From Lineus longissimus (lineage: Eukaryota; Nemertea; Pilidiophora; Heteronemertea; Lineidae): 64,000 nt of DNA. Every line of letters begins with the position of its first letter. The stretch's first letter is position 1. The notes beneath the pieces are model-generated. The model was not told where the DNA came from and searched no databases. It saw nothing but the letters and a program-made list of their open reading frames with translations. Shown here in pieces: positions 39,324 to 51,100 of the stretch. Location: NCBI RefSeq assembly GCF_910592395.1, contig NC_088313.1, positions 15,514,437 through 15,578,436 of the forward strand, in the 5' to 3' direction. The position numbers were made by a program, and so were the translations under genes.

Positions 39324-40034
39324 CGGTTTCGTAAGCGAGTAGTTTCGTGTACATGTGCAGGTAATCATGTACGTATGTGCATGTACACCCGTTACAAGAT
39401 TTTTGTAAGATCCTTATTTAAGATCTCTGTTAAGATCTTATTCTTGACTAAGTATCTAACAAAAACCTTCTGACGAACTTACATGTATATGAAAACGAAA
39501 CTGAATATTTTCATTAAGATCTTAACTAAAATATAAGAACTTTGCAATCACTTCCGGCACGGACACACATCTGTGCTTCCGGTGATACTTTCAAAAACGA
39601 TTATAGAGATTATGAACACACATGGTTCGAGAGACCAGAGTTTATAGTTTACATTATATTGCATCCAAGGTACAGCAGTTGACAATCGACAGAAAAAACC
39701 TCATTCCATTTACACAATTTATCCGCCAGAATGCCAATATATTTTCGTTCAAATAATAGATAAATTATTTGAAGACTGAATGAAAGTCATGAGGTTCATA
39801 TTTGGCAAGTTTTGGCGGTCTCTTAGAAAGTCCTTTGGCATCTGTCATGGTTTACACTCGAATGTTTTTGGGAGATTTCATATTCCATTCGACAATATCA
39901 GTCTACGTGCATTGTCGTTTCGGAAGATTGATGTCGCAATGTTGTTGAATTGACCAAATATGGCGCACTGCATATATTCAGTCTCGATCTGAATTCGTCA
40001 AGTACTATTTTCAATAAATATTCTACGCATCTAT

Positions 40035-40217
40035 TCAACAGTTTGCTGGTGATAATGATAAACTCGATGTGTTTAGTCCTCGACTATTTTCAGAGTCATC
40101 CTCATCACCCGAAATATCGTCCATCTCGTCTGCACGTTCCTGTTGTTTCTTTTTGGCCGTGGCCATTTCAGCTGCGTGTCGTTTCCGCCATTTTGTTCTT
40201 CTGTTTTGGAACCAGAC
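40035..40217 (-). CDS. Nkx6: Nkx6 homeobox gene, exon 3 (terminal coding exon)
   Basis: This exon encodes residues 212-271 and the stop TGA (40035-40037). It begins V47-W48 of the homeodomain and supplies the rest of recognition helix 3 ([14 protein letters not shown]), including Q50 and N51, the main DNA-contact residues. [12 protein letters not shown] follows directly, a signature shared by Nkx6 proteins, and then an acidic stretch ([12 protein letters not shown]). The acceptor is CAG at 40218-40220 after a pyrimidine-rich run (minus strand), and the phase-0 junction fits exon 2 exactly. The tail after the homeodomain is 46 residues, shorter than in vertebrate NKX6-1 as I recall it. The protein should act in the nucleus as a homeodomain transcription factor. 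Confidence 0.95.
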   Translation of the reverse strand, partial: VWFQNRRTKWRKRHAAEMATAKKKQQERADEMDDISGDEDDSENSRGLNTSSLSLSPANC

Positions 40218-43200
40218 CTGAAGCGATAGAGGGTAAAATGATAAGCGGTTGTCTTGGAAAACATTGAATCTGGGAGGCAAAAATTCTTGATTTCTTTATA
40301 TTTGACTAGTATATTTATTGATATACATATATTGATCTCTGAAACATACAATGTATGAACACATGCTGACAGAAAAACTCCAGTTATATCAAATGGTAAA
40401 CCAATGGGTATATTACGGGTACACTTTATAAATAATCGCGAAACTCTCTTGGCTCCACATCACGAACCAACCCCTCGAGGCGATCTATCACCAATTCCAC
40501 AGACACTGATGATATGCAACATGTTCAATCAGCTAGAAGGTTGCCCAAACAAGGTTAGTCGCTGTCCCCTGCGTAAAATCCAATTTAACGGTCAGACATT
40601 TGCCTCGGGGCAAGCCAAGAATCAGCGCCTGAATCATTATGGCTTTTACGCAAAATCTAAATTTGGTAAACTTAAAACTCCCATCGCCGTGGTTTCTTGC
40701 AGATTTTCATTGGCAATGTTTCCGCTAGTTGTGTTTTTGACATGTCTGGTCACCAGATTAACGACCAGCCGCGTCACAAGTGTAGAAATTAAGTCATCAG
40801 CTGGAAAAGTCACTGATGCTTGGTGTGACGCCTGAGATTACATGGTGAACAGGGGATGCGTCTTTGCCAAAACGTCCGTGGTTCTTGAACTAAGACACTT
40901 CGTCATATATATATTTTGCAAAAATGAAAAGTTCTATGTTTTTTTAAGAATAAAAAGTATACGCTGGTAGATTTTTTCGGATTTTCTTGATATTCTGAAT
41001 CACCTCAAATGGGTTTTATTTCGCTGAAAACATGTTAATATTGTCTTGCCCGAATAACACAAGGTTTTTCAAAAGCCTCAGACCATTTATTTTGAAGAGT
41101 GTACCAAATACTATTCATCGGGGATTGCGAATGCTCTATCATGAATTGTGCTGAAAGCTCTACAACTGTTTCCATCTCACGAAGCTCCGCCTGACTCTCG
41201 AATACCGTCCACAAAAATAGACCAAGCATCGTCCAATCTTTTCCCGCTATGTTTCGATTACCCCCACCGTAAAATTTGCCCACATGGCACCTATTTCACG
41301 ATTGCCTATTCCTGTTCATTTGGGGCGGGATTCCCTGATCTACCATCCGTCATCAGAGCCCCAAACACAATTCGCGGAGATTTCAGTTTAATTTCATTTT
41401 GCAGCGGTAAAGCCCGATTTGATCGGCTACGCTCACTCATTCATGCTACATTAAACTCCAATGGCTGACAATGATCCCTGGGCGTTGAGCCAAGCGGGAT
41501 GGGACCATCCCTTTCAGCTGTTCAAAAATAGCAAACAGGCTGCCACCGACTTCTTTTTCTACAAGAACTAGTCGTAAAAGACGTAAAAGCCCTCGACTAT
41601 ACATGTACATATACATGTACATAAGAACCTGCTTGCTCAGTTTCGGCAATCACCCGGCGGCAAAACGACCTCTCACGTAAGCTGGGTTGCTTTAACTCAT
41701 GCATCTGTCAGTATGTTTTTCAGGATCCGTTTACATTTCAGAATCATTCCAGCTCTGAGAAAATGGAGGAGCAGACAAAAAGGTCACTCCGTTGACTTTA
41801 ACATGGACTTGCATGTAACTGTTTGAACTGATGGAGATAACGCGGGCGTTAGCGACTAAACCTGTTTTTGAGCTGCTAGTGATGCAACTGGTAATGATTT
41901 TCAAACAAGATGTTGGTCGATCACCTCTGACATTTTCTTTTTGGTATCTTGATTCAAGAATGATCAAGACAGGTCTTACTTTCAGCAATACTTATTGTAT
42001 TATGCATCTCAACGTTAGGACTCGCGCATTATGATGCGCATCCCGAAGATTAACAACCGTAATTACTTTTCATAAATTATATTTGCAAATTTAATTTAGA
42101 TCATTTGTTTTTCGATTGTGGGCAATGGAGCGAGATCACGGGAGATCAACGTTCATTCGGGACATTAGCGCGCGCTTTGACAAGCAGAGCTAGCCACCAA
42201 TTCTATCTCATTAGTTCGCATTTGAACAAAAGATTGCCGCGCGATTAGAGCGACTGAAAACGAATAAGTAAAACAGAAAATGTAAATCGTTTGTATCAAT
42301 CAAATATTATCTTGCCAATAGTGTCAGACATAATAAAAACGGATTATTTGGGATTTGAGCTATCTGGTCCGGGCGCCATGAGAAAATTGCTACAAATTAC
42401 CGCGGGATTGTCTTTGGGATATCGAAGCGATCCTTGAGAGCATTTGGGGCTATTGTCCATTAATACAGGTATTAGAGAAGACAAGAAGGATTGCAAACAA
42501 GACCTAATGCCAGCCGTTAAATGATTGCCGGGTAATGATCCCGCAGTGAACGGTGCTGCTGCGGACCTTCTATAGGGTCGCAACAGCATAATACCAGATG
42601 GTCATCGAAAAATACGCTGAAAAATGCAAATGTTATGTTTTTGGATCATTTTCAGCTTTGCTGTGACGTAAATCGATTTTATACGATAACTGTTGATCAG
42701 AGACATTGGTATCATAATCAGAAGGAGTTGATGTGGCTTTGATTTGAGTTGCCATGTAGCAATGGGTCCAATTGGATTCCTTTTTCAGAGATAACTTGTC
42801 TTGTAGTTGACGTGGCTGCATTTTATGGTCGATTCTATTTTCCATGCCAACCATTGAAAATGACTGTCGATTAAAATTTTATTGGCCTTTTTCATCACCG
42901 GACTATTATTTAACACCCTGTAGAACCCAATGCTGTTCAGGCATGTAGCATTATTTACGAGCTCGGAATGCACTGTACAGCGTTCAATGTCGTAAAGTTC
43001 ACTTAACGGCAGTGCAAACAAGTCGTAGCGAAATTTAACGACACCTAGGGGACGAACAGACGAGATGAAAATACGCATCGATGTGTAGAATCAGAGGCTG
43101 ATTCAGAATAAAAGAGCGAACGCGCAGACGCGAATGGAAGAAACAACTGATTTGAAAGAAATGAACGGCGTTTCATGAGAAAAATGGAGTATAAGAAAAC

Positions 43201-46200
43201 ACGAATAGGAAACTGATATGGTTACTATGGAAACACAAAGTCAAATAGACCGAAATTGGTCTGTAGAGAAATCGTACTTCGCGCAAGCGTTGTAACAATG
43301 TATCTTCTGTGTCACTAATTTGTGAAAGATGTCCCCCTTGGAGAGCTTCATTGTTTACAGAAAGCTTTGAGGGACGACTTCTAATAACTCGATGCGTTTC
43401 TAAGATGGGATGAGTCGTTTATTTCCTCGGCCTTCGCTTCATCTTTTTATTTACTCCATCGCCTAATGGGCCCGAGAATATATGTATTTCCTCTCTCGGG
43501 GCAATAAGGAGATATTTACTGCCTATTGGCTGTTTCGAAATTATTTTCGCGTTAGTTGTTTCGGGCATGGATGCCCTTTGAATAATCTTGTTTGCTGTTG
43601 ATTTCATGAAATGATCTCCAGAAGTCTGGTTCTGCTGAAGAATGATGCAACAGAAGATCAGCGTACACAGCCACGTGATGACTGTGATGACCTTTGCCTT
43701 AACTAATCCGAAGTTTAATTCTGATGCACATGAATGACACGTGAGCATAGTGTAGAGTGTTTTTAGGTCAACCGTACTCATTTTCAAAATGGCTCCCGGA
43801 AGCTCCCGGTGACGCACAGTCGCGCTCAAACCATCCAATATACAGTTTGAGATATCTTTATTCTGCAATTCAATTTGAGTAAGACTACATGTAGGCTTTG
43901 TAATGATGACTTGGGAGTTCAGACACACGCGATTCAGGTATAATGGTATCCTGTTTCACAAGCAATAAACTTGGTTAAGAGATATTTTGACAAATTGGTT
44001 ACAAATTGATGACTTTTTGCAACACCTGTGAAAAGTGTTAACAGATGTTGCAATGTGCTAAGAACACCTGAATACGGCTGTTCTTTCATTTGACAGGCAT
44101 GGTGTAAACGGGCGGTGGCTACACATCAAAACAGTAACTCTGCTAACTCCGAATACAACATGATATGCTTCTAAATGTACTGGTAGAACTATTGTCTACC
44201 CTGTGCAGACAAGTAGCATTTGTAACGCTCAGTGGCAGAGCTTTGTCGTGTGAACAAAATGGCAGCTTTGCAACAGAGAGAAAATCTGCCACCGAAGGTC
44301 ACTTTAATTTTGAGCTACCGGAGTTAGCAATCTTGGTGCTTCAGGTTGAACAAAAACAATTTATTTATTCATAACACTATTTATCGGTATCCAACCCGAA
44401 CCTTCACGCCACGATTCACCGGAATATTAAAAATATCTGATTTCTCTGTTTGGAACATCAAATTATCCCGTCCCAACTTTTTACCAATAGAGAATCCAAC
44501 AGCAGCGGCGTAATTATATACTAATGGGAACGATATGCACTGATATTGTCTCAATGCATGTAATACATTGACACTAACATTGCTTGCTCATACTCGCCAA
44601 TCACAAAAATCTGATATCTCATTTAAGCATATGGATATCAACCGCGATTATCACCATATTATACCAGATTGGCGTAATTTCCCAATATCATTTCTGCCTC
44701 TCGTTTGACACGCTAAACGTCGTCACCGCTACCAAGTTAAGCCATCTCCCATGTAATTGATGGACGCGTGAGACAGTTCTAATAATTAATCATTAGGCTA
44801 TGGAAGTGCTCATCCAAAAGATTATTTGAAGCGATTGAAATATATTGGTTATCGAATGTCTATTTGTCACAATATCAGCTAAGCAATGATCTTTCCTCTT
44901 CATTGATTCGAGGGTTGGTCATCGATTATGTGATCAGGGCACGAGGCCAGCTGGGACAGAGTGGTGGGTATACGAGAGGCTGAGGTAATTTCCGTAGAAG
45001 GGACGACTCCAACCAACTCCAATATTCATTGATTGATTGATGAGGGTACAACGCACGAGGGGGGTCACAGCCTTCTGTTTGCGCTGGTCGTCGTTCCTCC
45101 TGTAGATGGGAATCGGGCCTCTGTGTCCACGACACTATCTTTGACTTACATGTAGTCAGTGGCAGTTCGGTGACCCAACGGCCTCAGTATGGACACCAAG
45201 ATAAAGTGCTCTTTGGGTCACACATTGGCCTCGCTGCAATAAGTGCATATTGGGCTACACTCGGCTAATTCAATAGCTGCAGCCCTCAGTGGCCGGCTCT
45301 AGTGACCAACATGACAGCTCAATTCCCCAATAGTCGAGCCGTAGATCAGGGAACACTGCAGCTATTGGTTACTTCTTCAACCACGGATCAAGCCAGCAAG
45401 CGATCGCACGATTTAGAATAATGTCATGTCTATCGCGGAAGATTTGACCTAATGATAATCAAGGGAGCTCAAGAGCTGACCAGAATACGGCATCAATCTG
45501 ACGCATTTGCCTCATTATTTTCCTCATTCCTATAACGGTAAGGATAAGATGAACGACAGTTAGGCCAGACTGAGTGAATGTGGGTTGTCCTGGCAGAGTA
45601 GTTTTCAAACCTTCCGTGATACCAATTCATACCAATGGCTTTTGTCAGGAGTTCGGAGGAAACCCCAAAATCAATGTTGGCAAGGCGTTAGATGAATGCT
45701 TTTCGCCAACTTTGATACTTATAGCAACATACCAAAACCGGACTGGAACTTGCACCGAGTGATTAGCATAGTCGAAGAATTTGACGAGCGTTTGCCTGAA
45801 CATGAAATTTGTTTTGTGTCGCCTGGAGATTATAAGAACGACGTTTAGTGGCGGCCGTATGGGGTCTAATCAAATTGTTGGGATACGGGTATGCGGTGAG
45901 GTGAACCAATAGATTCCTGCCAGGAATGGCCGAATAAACACATCAATCTACATTTGTTGCACTTAAGCAATGATCATTCGGAGAGTTGTTTCATTAACCC
46001 GTACTGCCGATGAAGTAGGTTGGTTTCACTTGGTTTCTGCTTCAGATTTTCGTTCGTTTCGAACTCTCGATACAACTGCAGCAAACACGACTCGCTGTTT
46101 TCCAAGCAGGTTGAAATGACATCACTGTATTGGTGTAGTTTTATACACGTGCACACCGTCCGTGAAGTTCAGAATCCGGGGGAGTAATCCTTCTTTGTCA

Positions 46201-47948
46201 TCGCCTTTATAGATAGTCATGATCACGTGACTACCTCAACCGGACGCGTGTGCGATCCACGATCGGTTCATTTGAGGTTCTGCTTTCTTCCAATTCTGCG
46301 CTCACTTTTCTAAAGTTATAATCAAAGCCTTCGGATTAATGAATTGGTAATGAAAAGCAATGCCACCATGGACACTAACAAATCTAATTTTACGCAAAAC
46401 GCCACCGCAGCTGCGAAACAACCACAGAAATTCAAGCGAACTGCGTTGAATTTCAATTCGGTCGAGTCAAAAGAAGACGCGTGCTTTTGTCAAAGGAGAG
46501 GTGGACCTTCTTCGTCAGTATATTGTTCTATTCAACTTGTAAGATTTTCTATCGGGCAAAACCAATTAATTTGAGATAGGCATGACTCGGTGTGTCATCA
46601 ACAATGGACAAGACTAACACTGTTATGTAATAGGGGAATACTTTAAGTGGATTATATGCGAGATCAGAAGAAGCCGCCAGGTGCGACGGGGTAGAAGTTG
46701 CGTTGTGATTTTTAGCGCCTTAGTCAAAGATTTAATGGCAATTACAAGTTTGTTTTGAAAATCAACGGCCCAGTCTGAATAATAAATGTGTGACTTTTTG
46801 TCAAATGATAGCAGTCCTGCAGATCTTGTAATCATCTGTTTTAGATGGAGTAAACGAATCAATCAATCAATCACTAATTACGGTTTTACTCAAAGCAACC
46901 GCTACCCGACCGATGAAAACGGTTTGCAGGCGTGAAACTGAGATTATGTGACAGGTTTCAGTTATTTGGTTGAGCAGAAAAAAAAGAGATAATGACATCA
47001 ATTTGCCATGTCCCATGTGTTTAGAACATGTGCCAAGTGAATCAAATAGAGCAACATGTGTTGAACATGACATTTCTTAAAAACAATTTTTAAACGATCG
47101 TAATCAAAACCTGTAGAGGTCACATCCGTTTCTGCGTGCGTCCATGTTGAACGGACATTTCATGGCATTTATATTGGTAGAAAGGGTTCAAAGATCACCA
47201 ATAGGCTTTCACTTGCACATGTCATTGAAACGTTTTGGTCACCAGAATTCGGTCCTGAGGTTGGTTTTTGGACGCCAGGCTCTATCGCGTAGGATGGTCG
47301 CCGCGGCCAGAGCGCAGGAGCCTATCACTAGGCCGCTGCATGTGGTGGTGGATAATTACCTCTTCTCAAGAATCAACAGAGGAAAACAGCACTTCGAAAG
47401 CAAATCTGTCCAACATTTTATAACCATCTGGTCACCACCTGCCCAAGCAAGCAATGAGTACACAAATGACACGTTTTTTTCCTGTCCAATAACTTATAAC
47501 AAATTGTACTCTCCATCACTTAACAAGAACTCCTTGACTTGTGTCATTTGCAGTGAAATACGAGCGAATTTTGTTTCAAAATATCATCAAGCGGTAAGCA
47601 GATGCCACCCAGAAATGCCATGCTTTGTGCTACATCAACAAGCAATGAAAAATATTAAAGTAGCGGTAGCATTTCGTGTTCTGACATACACTCGGTCATT
47701 AATCATGACAAATGTACTGCAGTAGCACTCCTCGCTGCCCTTCTGTTTTGAGGATTCTTTTCTCCGCACCCGGCACTTTCAGCATGATAGTCCATCAACA
47801 TTATAAAACGTTCTCAATGATTTTCAGCATGTCCCTACAAACTTAATTATGACAGCAAAAATGAATAAAACTGCTGATGATGATCTGATCTAGAACACAT
47901 ACATGTATATGTTTCTTCATGACGTCACAGTCATGCGCAGTAACCTAC
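40218..47948 (-). other. Nkx6 intron 2 (7.7 kb)
   Basis: The intron runs from donor GTAGGT (just below 47949) to the CAG acceptor at 40218. It splits the homeobox between homeodomain positions 46 and 47. A 169-codon minus-strand open frame (43419-43928) and a 193-codon plus-strand frame (47144-47725) lie inside it without recognisable domains. It also carries one copy of the 20-mer at 43990 and several TACATGTA palindromes. No alternative exon is evident. Confidence 0.9.
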
Positions 47949-48124
47949 CTTGACTTGACTTTCTGACATGCCCAGTGCATAAGCTAATCTCGCCCTTTCA
48001 GGCCCCGCTAAATATTTTGTTTGTTCGAATGTCTTTTCTAAAGCGAATATCTGCTGTCCTGAGAACGTTGGTCGTGTATGTTTTCGTTTGCCATCTTTAT
48101 CTAGTCCCATTTGTCCTTGTGATA
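47949..48124 (-). CDS. Nkx6: Nkx6 homeobox gene, exon 2 (homeodomain, first 46 positions)
   Basis: The 176-nt exon encodes residues 153-211. After a short linker ([12 protein letters not shown]) the homeodomain starts at R166. Helices 1 and 2 are intact, with [20 protein letters not shown] and the invariant R5, F8 and L16, and the exon ends SESQVK. Apart from two or three substitutions this is the Nkx6 homeodomain as known from vertebrates and flies. The acceptor TTTTCCAG ends at 48125 and the donor GTAGGT starts at 47948. The exon completes the phase-1 codon of exon 1 and leaves phase 0 for exon 3. The function is sequence-specific DNA binding; Nkx6 factors pattern ventral neural progenitors, motor neurons and, in vertebrates, pancreatic cells. 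Confidence 0.97.
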
Positions 48125-51100
48125 CTGGAAAATACAAAAAAGGAAAAAGTTATAAGTGATGAAAGGAACAAGAGTACTTGGTGGCCACTTTAGTATTTGA
48201 AATTAACTTATCATTTACAGTTCAGGGATGCATTGACATTTACGAGTACATGTATTTTCAAAACTGCACTAATTTATTATTGTCTTTATTTTGCTTGCAA
48301 GGAACAAAAACAAGTAAATTATCTTATTTTTCTTTATATTTCAATGGTAATCAACTACTCAATGAGTTGTTGGTGGTTGGCACTGCGCATAAAAAAACAG
48401 TGTGATAGAAAGCAGAGTGCCTTTTCTCGTGTGGACTATAGACGCGCTATCCCTGGCACTTGCACCATACGTAAATGTATCAAATGTACGCCTGTCCCGA
48501 CATCAACACTCAGATCTACAGCACAACATCCCCTGCTCTGCTACCGGCATTTCCCTGTGTGACCATCATTGGAAATGTATCTCTTTACCGCCAACAAAGG
48601 CACAATCACCCCTAGGTCGGCACGGAACAGGATCAAGCAAACCGGACAAAAGGCGAGCCAACACTGAGGAAATAACTCCATGGAAAGCGTGTGACTCCGC
48701 ATACGATATCAGCCTTATAGTTGCGGAGAAAGTCAACCCAAACAAAAGTCTGAGAAGAGATACATTCTTTCAGCTTATAACCGTATTAACCCTACTATAG
48801 ACTCTTTCGTTGAAATGATTGCATTCGACATAGAGTTGTGGCACACGTTTGCACCGTCAAACGCGAACTTAAAAAGAGCGAAAATTACAACTGCCATTTT
48901 ACATAAACCGACACCATTTTCAGAGCTCAAATTTGGCAAGTTGCACATCTTTAGATCGAGGCTCATTGTCCATGGTTTGAGAGAAAAAAGTGTGGCCAGA
49001 CGGCTCCAACCGCTAGGTCAAACATGAGCAATTTAGTACTCATTAAAAGAGAAGACGCTAATAATTGGCGCCAAAAGCGATTTCAAGTCAATAATTAGGT
49101 GCTGATCTTGTACCAAAATGGAGTGAAATAACAAATATCAATGTCTATGCTTATATACCTTTGATATATAACGTAAGAAATGTTACAACTGGTGCCGAAT
49201 AATTCAATAAAACATCGCCCAGACGCCGTTGCAGTCTTGCTGCAGCGATAGTCAGTAAAAATGTGATGAGTTTTTTTCAAGTCGACATATCGTCTTTGAT
49301 CAGCCATCGTTCGACTTACAAAAAGCCCTTGTGACATTCCGACCGATTTTCTAGGTTTCCCGCCGTTTTAATGATAAAGGCATGGCAAACTTCTACAATA
49401 TTATACTACTTAACTCATTCCCAAATCGTCTTGGAATAATTATTATTAGCAATTAGCAACACGCCCAGTAGACAATAATGTGCGCACGTGCCTTAATTAG
49501 ACTCATTTTGGGGCGGAAAATATTGTGATAGTTTCACCTGGTATAGTTTTTAATTGCTGTGACTGATATATTAAGAACAGATCAGTTACTAAATATATGC
49601 GAACTATAGACTGAACATGAAACATGGTTCATAAAATTCAGATCAAAAATCAAGTTGGGGAATTAATAGTAGATGCGAACTTGTGATGTTCATTGACATT
49701 TTCAATCCGTCACGTTCGGGTTGTCGAATCAGGGATTCAAATTTAGGTCCGTGGTCGAATAGATGTATAAATAGCAAAATTCCATCATGCTGGTGTCCGG
49801 TAGTGGTTGACCGAAATGATCGGCATCAGGATTTTGTTGCTGCACCAATGGCAGGAATATCAAACAAAGACTATTGTTCAAATGAGCCAGTAATGGCTAC
49901 AGTCTGGAGTCCGAATAAAATTCTATGAAAGTAAGTGCTTTTGAAAATGAAATCATATGAAATTCATGAACGTATCACATAATGTCTTGGGCCATGGGTG
50001 CTGCAGATGTGAGAGGTATTTTGAATTATTCTCGCCAATATCAGTGAAAGTATTGAATGTTCTTTTGATCATGACCTTTCTGCTAACTCGGTCACCTCGC
50101 CATTCGTATGTATAGGTTACAGTGGATACATCTATCTTAACCTGGTTATCATTATGAATATCATTAATAATGCTATTCTCATTTCAAGATGTCTTCCACC
50201 TGTAATTGTGGTAATGTGCATACCTCCAGTTAATGAAGAGGGGAATTCGTGTCAGTAACTTATATGTCTTGGTGAAAGTATACAGCAGCTTGTTGTGGGA
50301 TTTATGTTAACGCAGGTTTTTATTCCGCAAAATTTCGTTTTTTTTCTCTAAGAACAAATGGGTAATTTCGTTTCGCGCGTCATTTAATGATCCTCTATCG
50401 ATTTCATCGCCTTACTCAATTAGCATCATCAGGCCAATTTCTTTGTCACCGATATTAATCATACTGCGCATTATCTGTGTGTAACTGGCCACTAAGTGTC
50501 ATTATGTCGTGGCTAAACTCGGATGCTCCTAATACGCCGATAAGGCCGCGGATCATCATTAGACCAAACGCCCTAAATCCCCGCCATTGTTCGCCAACAC
50601 GTCATATCCGCTGAAACAAATTGGTTACAAATTGACAGACTTATCTCTCTCGTTTGGCTGGTGGATGGGATTCTGGTATTGAGTGTCGCTTTCTCACGGG
50701 CTGGGCGTTGACATCAGGGATAAAGGGCCAGACCGTTCCGAGTACATGTACACATGTACCATCATTCAATGGGTTTTGCTTTTGATTTGAAGAACGAACC
50801 CTTGACGGATATTCTTGAAGGAAAATATTCCTCGGACTGAAACTATCAAGACAGACACTAATCTTTATAATTTTTGACATAATGTCTTTATATCAACAGA
50901 AAAAAATTATCCATTGTGTCACAGATCGGCGCACTCCACGACATCGAGTACCTACTTGAATATACAATGTATAATCAGATACTTCCAACAACACAAGTCT
51001 TTTGCGCATAAAATCATGATAAGTGTCTCACAGTGCTGTTCCATGTTCGGGTGTGTATGCATGGCCCGTGCTTTGCGTGATTTCAGGATGGTCTATTGGG

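Noticed and set aside
42060-42240. Stretch that looked like a possible conserved enhancer in Nkx6 intron 2.
   Set aside because: There is no way to judge conservation from one sequence, and the motifs seen (TTTGCAAAT-like, TAAT) are too common.
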